NCBI GenBank assembly: GCA_964459305.1
Contig: CAYWNA010000373.1
Coordinates: 1-10,286, forward strand
DNA length: 10,286 bases
Direction: 5' to 3'
DNA from: CAYWNA01 sp964459305
Lineage (GTDB): Bacteria > Planctomycetota > Planctomycetia > Pirellulales > Pirellulaceae
Of the stretch, positions 1 through 7,240 are shown in pieces. The notes under the pieces were generated by a model. The model did not search any database. It worked only from the letters and a program-made list of their open reading frames with translations, and was not told the DNA's origin. A program made the position numbers and the translations under genes. Within the stretch, counting starts at the first letter, position 1. Each line of letters begins with the position of its first letter.

Positions 1-676
1 AATCAGTTTCCAGTAGTCGGCCGGCACGCTGTCGACGAGCGTTTGAATACTCCCGATCTGCGTCAGGCCAATGATCGTCAGCGTGGCCGCGCCGATGATC
101 ATCAGGACGGATTGAAACGCATCGGTGATGACCACCGCCGCCAGCCCGCCGGCAACGGTGAAGCTCGCGGCAATGACCGTCAGCAGCAGCACCGAAGCCC
201 AGAACGGCCAATCCATGATCTGGCCGAACAGAATCCCACCGGTATAGAGCGTACATCCCAGCCACGAGACAATCGTCGTAAACAACGCGTACCACGAGAG
301 GAACACATGGGCCGGCCGGCCGGCCAAAACGCCGGCGGAGAAACTCCGGCATCGTGCTGATGTTCGTGCTCAGGTAGTGCGGCACGAAGAGCATGGCCAG
401 AAGGAGCATGAACCACCATGCCAGCCATTCAAAGTTTGCAATGACCATGCCCGTTTTGTAGGCCGTGCCGCACGAAGCGATCAGCATCGCGGGACTGATG
501 TTCGTAGCGAAGATGGACAGACCGACGTTAGGCCAACTCAGACTTCGGCCGGCGAGAAACAGGTCTTCCGCCCCGCGCCGCCTGAAACTGACCCAAAACC
601 CCGTCCCGACCAGAGTGATGCCGTACACGAATACGACGGTCCAGTCCAACGCTCGCAACGTAACCTGAGGTTCCAT
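1..676 (-). pseudogene. Sodium:solute symporter (SSS family), 5' part, reading frame broken
   Basis: This is the N-terminal part of an inner-membrane Na+/solute symporter and it runs off the left edge. From the ATG at 676 the protein has a first membrane helix (about residues 12-31), then DLFLAGRSLSW (38-48) and LSIFATNISPAML (53-65), both typical of the SSS family, and STMPEFLRRRFG (107-118). At the (GGCC)4 tract (310-325) the frame is lost. The next frame from about 309 resumes with HVFLSWYALFTTIVSWLG, more hydrophobic helices and AGGLAAVVITDAFQS, again SSS-like, and stays open to base 1. Three GGCC units instead of four would join the halves as GRPAHVFL. AAAGGAG lies upstream, in the end of the SDR gene, whose stop is only 18 bases away, so the two are probably co-transcribed. 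The likely role is uptake of the sugar or sugar acid used by this locus. Family is fairly certain; substrate is unknown. The break may be a real mutation, a slippage switch or a sequence error. Confidence 0.85.
310..325. repeat. (GGCC)4 tetranucleotide tract inside the symporter gene
   Basis: Four perfect tandem GGCC units are followed by AAAACG on the + strand. The unit length is not a multiple of three, so loss or gain of a unit changes the symporter frame. The present copy number puts the gene out of frame, and three units would restore a continuous SSS protein. The tract is short for a classical contingency locus, so ordinary slippage mutation or an assembly error are also possible. Confidence 0.85.
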
Positions 677-694
677 GTTCTGCCTGATCTCCTT

Positions 695-1447
695 TCAGCG
701 CAGATACAAACCGCCATTGACATCGATCGTGGCACCCGTGATGTAGCGGCCGCCTTCGCCGGAGAGAAAGGCGACCGTTAGGCCAATGTCGTGCGGTTTA
801 CCGAGGCCCAGTGGAATCGTCGCCGCCATCTCGGCAACCCGGTCCGCACCCAACGAATCCAGCAGGAGTTCCGTCTCAATGCACCCTGGCGCAATGGCAT
901 TGACGGTGATTCCCAGCGGGGCGGCCGTGCGGGCCAGCGTCTTCGTGAGTCCCAGAATTCCACTCTTGGACGCCGCATAGTGGACGTCCCCGAACAGGGC
1001 GCCTTGCTGCGCAACGACCGAGCTGATGCTGACGATACGGCCACGCTTCCGAGCGGCCATGATCTTCATGGCCGCCTTCGAGCAGAGGAAGCAACTCGTA
1101 AGATTCGTATTGATGATGAACTGCCAATCTTCCTCGCTGGTCTCGAAGATGTCTTCTGACCGCGACGTCCCTGCGTTGTTCACCAGGATGTCGAGGCGAC
1201 CGAATTCTTCTTCGATGGTCTCAAACAGACTGTTTACTTCCTCGCCCAAGCTCACGTCCGCACGAACCACAATCGCCCGCCGCCCCAGGTCGCGTATTTG
1301 CGACGCGACTGCCTCCGTCTTGTCCCCGGAGGTCTTGTCATTGATGACGACATCAGCACCTCGTTCAGCCAGCACCAGGGCAATTCCCCGGCCTATCCCC
1401 CTCGCCGAGCCGGTCACTAACGCAACTTGTCCTCTCAATTCCTGCAT
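695..1447 (-). CDS. Short-chain dehydrogenase/reductase (SDR), classical type
   Basis: A 250-residue cytoplasmic NAD(P)-dependent oxidoreductase of usual classical SDR length. Visible motifs are TGSARGIG (residues 12-19, nucleotide binding), NNAG (90-93), the catalytic Ser143, and YAASK with Tyr157 and Lys161. APGCIETEL follows the active site and DVNGGLYLR ends the protein. Asp37 at the end of the second strand (VVIND) suggests NAD rather than NADP, by family knowledge. The overall style resembles FabG, gluconate 5-dehydrogenase and related sugar-acid dehydrogenases, which sequence alone does not separate. In this operon an oxidoreductase acting on a sugar or sugar acid is more likely than fatty acid synthesis. 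The ATG at 1447 has AAAGGG 7 bases upstream and overlaps the end of the propeller gene by 13 bases, which suggests translational coupling. Its stop lies next to the ribosome binding site of the symporter gene. Confidence 0.93.
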   Translation of the reverse strand: MQELRGQVALVTGSARGIGRGIALVLAERGADVVINDKTSGDKTEAVASQIRDLGRRAIVVRADVSLGEEVNSLFETIEEEFGRLDILVNNAGTSRSEDIFETSEEDWQFIINTNLTSCFLCSKAAMKIMAARKRGRIVSISSVVAQQGALFGDVHYAASKSGILGLTKTLARTAAPLGITVNAIAPGCIETELLLDSLGADRVAEMAATIPLGLGKPHDIGLTVAFLSGEGGRYITGATIDVNGGLYLR

Positions 1448-4400
1448 GGGACCGCCCTTTCATATGGCAGAGGCTCCAGCGCGAGCCAACACTGATTCAA
1501 GTAGCTGCAGCCACAGCCGGCACTGGCGTCGGGGATAAGCACGATGCCGCCGGCGGGAATCGTGTTGATCCAGCATCCCGGCCGCATTCCGCCGAAGTTC
1601 TTCACACGGTCGTTCTTCTGCAGATCGAAGTAACCCAGCGTGGCCGACCGAAAGAACATCATGGTCCGACTACTACTGAAAATACCACACGCATACGTGC
1701 GTTTGATATTAAGCGTGCGTGCTTCCCCGGTTACCAGGTCCCACGCTCGAAGACTCTCTCGGATTCCGGTCTCCCCGTACACGGTGCGATCGTTGACCAT
1801 CAATCTGGAGCTGTACTTCTCTTTGGCGGTCCACTTCACCGTCCCGTCGGAGATGTCGATTCCGCTAAGACGCGCGCCGAGTTCGGAGTCCAAATAATCA
1901 TTGGGGCTCATGCCCGGCTGGTATCCCATGATCAGCACGCCGTAGTTCGTGCTCACGGCCAGCATTGTGCCGTACACATCGGTTGTCCTTCTCCAGATTT
2001 CCTCGCCGCTGACCGCATCAAGTGCGACAAGCTCTCCGTACGGGTGCGTTCTTGTCTTCGGATCCGATCGCCTCACTCGATCGTACAAGGCGAGCGGCCG
2101 GTCGATGAGATAAACGCGTCCTCCATCGATGGCGATCGCGTTGTGGCGAATCGAGTGCTTCGCTTCGTATTTCCACTTCAGCTCGCCCGTCCTGGCGTCC
2201 ATCGCAAACAACATGGTGGATTCGGTCAACGTCTTCGTCATATCGCCGCCGGGTTGCCAGCGATACGTGACCACGTGGTCGGGGCTGGCGCTGGAGCCGT
2301 AGAGAATGCCACCGGCGCACGCGATGTAGCCCCACGGGCCACTTTTGCCGTCGTCGCCGGCGGGCGCTCTGAACTCGCCCAGCTTCTTCCCGGTGGCTAC
2401 GTCGATCCGCAGGCAGATGTCTTCCCGCCGGATGTAGACGCTATCGTCCGCCACGCAACAGATGCCGCCTGTCCCGGACGTGCCCATCAGAGTGTCGCCG
2501 TGGTACGGCCGGAGCACCCCTGGGAGCGAGTAGCGCCACAGTTCGTGCCCGTTGTAGGCGTCCAGCGCGCGGAGTTCGTCCAGGCCCACGTAAAACAACC
2601 GGCCCTTGGCAAAAAGCGGCGCTGGAGCGCGGCCGTGTCGCTGCACAAGGTCCATATCGACGTCGCGAAACCACAACATTCCGAGCTTCCCTCGGATGAG
2701 CGTATCATCGGAGCATCCCCTGTTGGCCGGATCCGCGTACTGGTGCGTCCAACTGCCGGCGCCAGGCAACTCACCCCGCATGGACACGTTCATCTGGCCA
2801 GGCCTACCGATGCAACTGACGCCACCGTAGGGACGCTGCGTGCGCTTCACCTCCGACATGGGAACGACGTTGGCGCCCTCACGAACCGACCGGCCGGAAA
2901 CGATCAGGTTGGCGAAATAGTCCGGATAGCCTGATGCGTGCAAATCGGCATGGTGCACGACGACCCGCGAACCGTACAGCCCGGCTGCGTCAAGCTTGCG
3001 CCGTGCCTCGGCAACCTTGGTTGCATCGGCTTCAATTCCGCAAACGTAGAGCTGGGTTCGCTTTGCCAGTTCAAAAGCAAGAGCCCCGTCTCCGCAGCCA
3101 ATGTCGAGGCAATAGCCTCTGGAAACGTCGCAGCGTTGGATAATTTCTTCGGCCGCGGCAGCATATTCGGTGTTGCCGAAGTCGAGGCTGGCGCTTTTGC
3201 GAGCTGTGACCACGTTTGCCGCCGCTGGGCCAAGACGACCGAAGCAGTGGATTGTGCCTTGGTTCGTGGCAATGAAAAGTTGACCGTTCGACACGGCCAG
3301 TCCATGGGCGACACCGTCGACGGGAAGCGACTGGATGCGCTTTCGTGTGCTTGCATCGATCAGATCCACGTGCCCGTCACCTGCCGAGACGATCGTCTCG
3401 CCCGCCACGATCACGTTGGCCCCGGTATGGACGTCTCCGACAAACCACGTTCGTTGTGGCAATCGCAGAGTGACTGCTTGCCCTTTGCGATCGCGATTCT
3501 CGACATCCTGCCAGTGGTAGACGGCGACGAAGCCGCCTTGCGCGTGGACAAGCGCATCGGGCGTCGCACAAATCGCTCCACCGCCGAACTTGCCGTGGAC
3601 CGCGCCGGTTCTGGCATCGATCAAGAGACCGCTGTTCAAGACGTACTGGTCCGCCGCCATGCTGAAGCTGCCGCCAGCCTTTTGGTTCTCTTGCAGGCGA
3701 AAGTACTGAAACTCGCCGCTCAAGCGATCGAACGCGGCCGGAACCGCTCGGCCCGTTGGTACGAAGAGCTGTTCGCCGAGGACCACGAGATGCCCGTGGG
3801 CGGAGACGCCGCTTGCCGCAACGGCCTTACCATGTGGTTGCGGCATGTAGATCCCGCCGGAGTCGTCATTGACCCATTTGATCTTGCCACTCTCGGCATC
3901 GAGCGCGTAGATGAAGATACCGTCGCTTGGCCAGATGCCGGCAGCGTAGTAGAGTGTGTTCTCAAGCACCACGGGTCCACCGCGAGCGGGCCACTTGGAA
4001 ATCATCCGCTGGTTGCCCAGACGCATCGAACCGTCCGGCCCGCCGCGGTGTTTCCACGACAGACTGCCGTCCGCGGCCGATAGCGCATAGAGATGGCCGT
4101 CGTCGCTAACGACAAACACGTGATCCCTCCACGCGACGGGCGCAAACCGAATGGGACCACCCGTGAAGAACGTCCACATCTCCTGGCCTGTCGCGGTATC
4201 CAGCGCGTACAGCTTGCTGGTGGCAGAACTACCGAAGAAGAGCCTCCCGCCGGCGACGATCGGCTCATTGGCCCGATCGAAGGTGAGTCGCGTCGATCGA
4301 GGCCAGGCCGGTTCAGGCGGATCGGCGGCTCGGTAGGTCCAGCGTAGTGCAAGCTTCGTTGGCAGCGTGTCAGCGGTGTACCCAGACCGCGCCGCATCAG

Positions 4401-4482
4401 CCCGATACATCGGCCAGTCGGCAGCTTCGACATGGCCGGACAACACGTGCATCAGCATGGCGGTAAATACGATGCGACTCAT
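1435..4482 (-). CDS. Secreted PQQ-type beta-propeller protein with an internal methyltransferase-like domain
   Basis: A 1015-residue protein counted from the ATG at 4482. A Sec signal peptide (about 1-20, ending HVEA before ADWPMYR) is followed by a first propeller (about 21-418) with PQQ-like blade motifs such as LYALDTATGQEMW and LYALSAADGSLSW. A class I methyltransferase-like domain follows (about 433-563): LDIGCGDG at 459-466, the acidic GIEAD at 482-486, then FANLIVSG. A second propeller (about 575-1008) contains LRALDAYNGHELW and LVALDAVSGEEIW. The C-terminus carries AGCGCSYLNQCWLALEP, a cysteine motif I know from large secreted planctomycete propeller proteins. PQQ binding itself is not shown, since such blades also occur in BamB-like scaffolds. 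The function is unknown; the context suggests a periplasmic or surface role in glycan handling. The frame also has an upstream ATG at 4593 (37 more residues) with a better ribosome binding site. I prefer 4482 because the signal peptide starts there and the extension is largely repeat sequence. Confidence 0.88.
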   Translation of the reverse strand: MSRIVFTAMLMHVLSGHVEAADWPMYRADAARSGYTADTLPTKLALRWTYRAADPPEPAWPRSTRLTFDRANEPIVAGGRLFFGSSATSKLYALDTATGQEMWTFFTGGPIRFAPVAWRDHVFVVSDDGHLYALSAADGSLSWKHRGGPDGSMRLGNQRMISKWPARGGPVVLENTLYYAAGIWPSDGIFIYALDAESGKIKWVNDDSGGIYMPQPHGKAVAASGVSAHGHLVVLGEQLFVPTGRAVPAAFDRLSGEFQYFRLQENQKAGGSFSMAADQYVLNSGLLIDARTGAVHGKFGGGAICATPDALVHAQGGFVAVYHWQDVENRDRKGQAVTLRLPQRTWFVGDVHTGANVIVAGETIVSAGDGHVDLIDASTRKRIQSLPVDGVAHGLAVSNGQLFIATNQGTIHCFGRLGPAAANVVTARKSASLDFGNTEYAAAAEEIIQRCDVSRGYCLDIGCGDGALAFELAKRTQLYVCGIEADATKVAEARRKLDAAGLYGSRVVVHHADLHASGYPDYFANLIVSGRSVREGANVVPMSEVKRTQRPYGGVSCIGRPGQMNVSMRGELPGAGSWTHQYADPANRGCSDDTLIRGKLGMLWFRDVDMDLVQRHGRAPAPLFAKGRLFYVGLDELRALDAYNGHELWRYSLPGVLRPYHGDTLMGTSGTGGICCVADDSVYIRREDICLRIDVATGKKLGEFRAPAGDDGKSGPWGYIACAGGILYGSSASPDHVVTYRWQPGGDMTKTLTESTMLFAMDARTGELKWKYEAKHSIRHNAIAIDGGRVYLIDRPLALYDRVRRSDPKTRTHPYGELVALDAVSGEEIWRRTTDVYGTMLAVSTNYGVLIMGYQPGMSPNDYLDSELGARLSGIDISDGTVKWTAKEKYSSRLMVNDRTVYGETGIRESLRAWDLVTGEARTLNIKRTYACGIFSSSRTMMFFRSATLGYFDLQKNDRVKNFGGMRPGCWINTIPAGGIVLIPDASAGCGCSYLNQCWLALEPLPYERAVPCRN

Positions 4483-4507
4483 CGAAACAAACCTGTTCGG
4501 TGAGCAC

Positions 4508-4561
4508 TGTTGGAGGACAGCCTTTCGGCTGCTGAAACACGCTGAAGCGTGGACTCCAACA
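4508..4561. repeat. Interspersed palindromic repeat, copy A (outer stem with two hairpins)
   Basis: The outer arms TGTTGGAG (4508-4515) and CTCCAACA (4554-4561) are perfectly complementary. Between them are two hairpins, CAGCC-TTTC-GGCTG (4518-4531) and CACGC-TGAA-GCGTG (4538-4551), each with 5 bp and a 4-base loop. The copy fills the gap between the beta-helix and propeller genes and resembles copies B and C. The compensated change of hairpin 2 (CACGC/GCGTG here, CAGGC/GCCTG in copy C) argues that the fold is conserved. Confidence 0.85.
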
Positions 4562-4592
4562 GGATACGCCGGACAGCCAAACACGAAATGCA

Positions 4593-7070
4593 TTACCGAC
4601 CCTTCCTCGCTTCCGGCTCATTGAAAAGGTCTTGGTACTCTCGTTCAACCCCCGCCTTGGCGACGATCTTCTTGATTTTCGGTGGTGTGGCAGGAGTATC
4701 TTCGAAGTCCCAATGCCTCACCAGACCATCAGCCACGACTGCGTCTTTCGAGTCGGCCGAACCGGTCGCGGTGGCGTTCTTCTTCACCTCTTTGGCCGAA
4801 AGGGCCCGATTGTAGAGCCGCACTTCGTCGATCCTGCCGCCGAAGTAGAAGGAGCCGTCCTGGCGGCGGCCGATGTCCAGCGGCGTGCTGCCCGGCACTC
4901 GCTGCTTGTCGATTTTCGTCGAGGCGACTTCGCGCCCATCCACATGGACCTTGAGGATGGAACCGTCGTAGGTCATCGCCAGATGATGCCAACGGTTGAG
5001 CGCCAGGATCTCGTCGCTGCGAACTTCGTGATAGCCGCCGATGTTCAGAAAGGCGGCGGCCTTCTTGCCGTCGATGGCCAGTGCGTAGTGCGACTCGGAA
5101 GCCTCGTGAGTATTCTTGTTCACGATCCAGCGTCTCCGGTCGTGCCCGCTGGGATACTCACTCAGATGAACCCAGGCCTCCACGGTCATGTGCTTCGGTT
5201 CCAGCTCTTTCGAGTGCGGCACGGACTCAGAGCTGCTTGTCCCGTTGCACAACAGGGCCTTTCCGACCTTGCCAGGGCACCGCGGCGTGCCGCCCGGCGG
5301 AGCCCCAAACCAGTTGCCGTGTACCGGACAGGTGGCAATGCGATTCTGCTGACGGTTGTTGTAGTTCATCGCCTTGCGCACGTTGTAGACCAAGTTCCCA
5401 GTCGCCTCGATGAAACCGCTGGCTTGGTCGAGATAGATCCCGCCGGGGCCTCCCTTGTTGTCGTGCAAATGATTGCCGCGGATGATCGTGTCCGGCTGAT
5501 TAGACAAGGTGTAGATCGCTCCCCCATCGTCCAGCTCTTGCATCACGTGGTGGATGTGATTCTGCTCAATCCGGTTGTTCCTGGCTGGCGTGGGCGTGTC
5601 GTAATCGAAAGGGTGATAGCCGTGTGGCGGGCAGCCACCGGCATCCTCGTGCCCCCAGCCCCAGCCGACCGAAACGCCGCTGTAGGGCAGACTGCAGATC
5701 TCGTTGTGGGCAACAATCGTGCCGTCCGTGTAGCCGACAAACACGCCGACACCGCCCTCGTATTCTACGCAGACGTCGTGGATGTAGTTGTTGACCACGG
5801 TGTTGTTCTTGACAATCATCCGCTCGTCGCCGGGATGGTGATCGTCCTTGAGTACATCGCCCACCTGGATCGCAGTTCCCGAAATATCATGGAAATGGCA
5901 GCCTGAAATCACGTTATCCTGTGACCCGAATTCCAGGTCGATCCCAGCGCCGCCAAGTCTGGTGAAGATACACCGCTCGAAGCGGATCGATTTGGCCGCG
6001 TGACAAACGATGTTCGCCGGGCTCTTGACGTTCTCGTTGTGAATCTGCATCAACGTCCCGTTGCCAGCGTGCCTGTGTAGTCGTTTGGGGGCCGGATCGA
6101 TCACGAAATTGGCCTGCACACCCACCAGCCCGATCTTGCTGGGAGTGAGCCACGAGGCATCGGCAAAGGTGATTCCCTCAAAGCGAATGTTACGGACGGG
6201 CTGGTCGAGCGTCCCGCGAAGCTCGACCAGCTTCTCCACGACAGGCGCGATTACCCGAACCTTGCGCATGTCCTCATCGTGTCTCGGCATGTAGTAGACC
6301 ACTCCTGCCGTTCGGTCGAGATACCATTCATCCGGTTCGTCCAGCAACTCCAGCGCATTCTCGACGTAAGATGGAACCTCGACCTGGATTCCCTGCTGCA
6401 ACCTGGCCATGCGGAACTGCGGTTGGAGCATCGTCAGGATTGCGCCATCGTCCCTGCGTTCGATGCGCGTCACCTTGCACCGGTTATGTATCCACACGCT
6501 CTGGTAGCACAACTCGATATCACTCTGGTTGGCCCAATCGGCCATTCGGGCGTTGGTGGTCGTGTAGCCGTCCTTGCCGAAGAACTTCGCGCCAGGCAGC
6601 GGGCCGCCGCGAGCGCGAACCGCCCGCCAACCGTTCACATACAACTGGCGGAAGTTCCTGATCGTGGTGCGAGCCTTCCAGCGGCCGTCGGCGTCCGGTT
6701 GCCAGCCAGTGATCGCTTTGCCGCCGCTGATGACAGGTTGCTCGCCGGGCGCGCTGCGATAGACGACCTTGTGCCCGCCGGTTCCGGAGTCTCGATAGTC
6801 GAACACGAGCGACTCGTCGAGCGTGTGTGTTCCGCCTCCCAAGACCACCACAACGTCGCCCGTCAGGTTCCGATTGATCTCGCGGACTGCATCCCTGGCC
6901 CGCTGGATCGTGGCGAAAGGCTTCGCTTTTGTGCCAGAGTTCTCATCACTGCCGTCCACGGCCACGTAGAAAGTGCGCTGCACGGCAGCGGTCGAGGTTG
7001 CAGGGGAGAAAGCGCCTGTCGCAATAGCACAGCAAAGGGCGAGACGAAGCATCGCGGCTGGTTGGATCAT
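4593..7070 (-). CDS. Secreted right-handed beta-helix protein with C-terminal LamG-like domain
   Basis: An 825-residue protein with a signal peptide (about 1-29, ending ATSTAA). The N-terminal block YVAVDGSDENSGT...PFATIQRARDAV (35-62) is the start seen in DUF1565/beta-helix enzymes. It continues with DSGTGGHKVVYRSAPGEQPVISGG (94-117) and WYLDRTAGVVYYMP (249-262). Parallel beta-helix repeats follow (about 290-565), including NIRFEGITF, GAGIDLEFGSQDNVISG and DDGGAIYTLSNQPDTIIRGN. A LamG/concanavalin-A-like domain (about 600-765) has MTVEAWVHLS, WHHLAMTYDG and GGRIDEVRLYNRALS. The order of motifs resembles GH141-like proteins and other secreted carbohydrate-active helices, so a glycoside hydrolase or polysaccharide lyase role is likely but unproven. 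The ATG at 7070 has AGGAG at 7 bases, so the start is well supported. It is the first gene after the operator at 7140 and probably heads the unit with the propeller, SDR and symporter genes. Confidence 0.9.
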   Translation of the reverse strand: MIQPAAMLRLALCCAIATGAFSPATSTAAVQRTFYVAVDGSDENSGTKAKPFATIQRARDAVREINRNLTGDVVVVLGGGTHTLDESLVFDYRDSGTGGHKVVYRSAPGEQPVISGGKAITGWQPDADGRWKARTTIRNFRQLYVNGWRAVRARGGPLPGAKFFGKDGYTTTNARMADWANQSDIELCYQSVWIHNRCKVTRIERRDDGAILTMLQPQFRMARLQQGIQVEVPSYVENALELLDEPDEWYLDRTAGVVYYMPRHDEDMRKVRVIAPVVEKLVELRGTLDQPVRNIRFEGITFADASWLTPSKIGLVGVQANFVIDPAPKRLHRHAGNGTLMQIHNENVKSPANIVCHAAKSIRFERCIFTRLGGAGIDLEFGSQDNVISGCHFHDISGTAIQVGDVLKDDHHPGDERMIVKNNTVVNNYIHDVCVEYEGGVGVFVGYTDGTIVAHNEICSLPYSGVSVGWGWGHEDAGGCPPHGYHPFDYDTPTPARNNRIEQNHIHHVMQELDDGGAIYTLSNQPDTIIRGNHLHDNKGGPGGIYLDQASGFIEATGNLVYNVRKAMNYNNRQQNRIATCPVHGNWFGAPPGGTPRCPGKVGKALLCNGTSSSESVPHSKELEPKHMTVEAWVHLSEYPSGHDRRRWIVNKNTHEASESHYALAIDGKKAAAFLNIGGYHEVRSDEILALNRWHHLAMTYDGSILKVHVDGREVASTKIDKQRVPGSTPLDIGRRQDGSFYFGGRIDEVRLYNRALSAKEVKKNATATGSADSKDAVVADGLVRHWDFEDTPATPPKIKKIVAKAGVEREYQDLFNEPEARKGR

Positions 7071-7139
7071 GGGGCTACTCCTGTCACTTAACCGGTTGAC
7101 AAACCTCGCCGAGACCAGCAGAATCGGCAGCCGAGTCGT

Positions 7140-7155
7140 CGATTGTATACAATCG
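7140..7155. promoter_or_regulatory. Perfect 16-bp operator palindrome, putative GntR site 1
   Basis: CGATTGTATACAATCG is its own reverse complement over all 16 bases. Its core, TTGTATACAA, is of the kind bound by FCD-type GntR regulators. A near-identical site lies next to the gntR gene at 9116-9131, and the match extends into the flank (GACG follows both when site 1 is read on the minus strand). It lies 70 bases upstream of the beta-helix start and overlaps the predicted -10 box, which suggests repression. Confidence 0.8.
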
Positions 7156-7170
7156 CGTATCGCAGTTCAA
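7142..7170 (-). promoter_or_regulatory. Putative promoter of the beta-helix to symporter unit
   Basis: On the minus strand, TTGAAC (7170-7165) is followed after 17 bases by TACAAT (7147-7142), which matches the -10 consensus at five of six positions. The -10 box lies within operator site 1. Transcription would start near 7135, leaving a leader of about 65 bases before the ATG at 7070. Planctomycete promoters are poorly defined, so this rests on the generic sigma-70 pattern. Confidence 0.5.
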
Positions 7171-7187
7171 CAAGCAGGGCACGGGAT

Positions 7188-7240
7188 TGCTCGATTCCAG
7201 CCTTTGGGCTGTCGTGGTAGGCTAAATCTTGCACTCCAAC
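7188..7240. repeat. Interspersed palindromic repeat, copy B (degenerate)
   Basis: The left part (7188-7202) matches the arm TGTTGGAGTCCAGCC at 12 of 15 bases. Hairpin 1, CAGCC-TTTG-GGCTG (7198-7211), is intact. The right part (7220-7238) matches copy C at 16 of 19 bases, but hairpin 2 no longer pairs. The copy overlaps the 3' end of the dehydratase gene, whose TAG stop (7222-7224) lies in the loop region of the former second hairpin. Confidence 0.65.

Noticed and set aside
1689..1702. Palindrome ACGCA-TACG-TGCGT inside the propeller gene as a regulatory site.
   Set aside because: It lies within coding sequence, is not repeated in the window and does not match the GntR operator.
2938..4083. 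Long + strand open frame (381 codons) opposite the propeller gene.
   Set aside because: It is antisense to a well-supported gene, has no recognisable domain, and reads like a shadow of GC-rich codons.
4632..5906. Long + strand open frame (424 codons) opposite the beta-helix gene.
   Set aside because: The minus-strand gene has a signal peptide, known domains and a ribosome binding site; the + frame has none of these.
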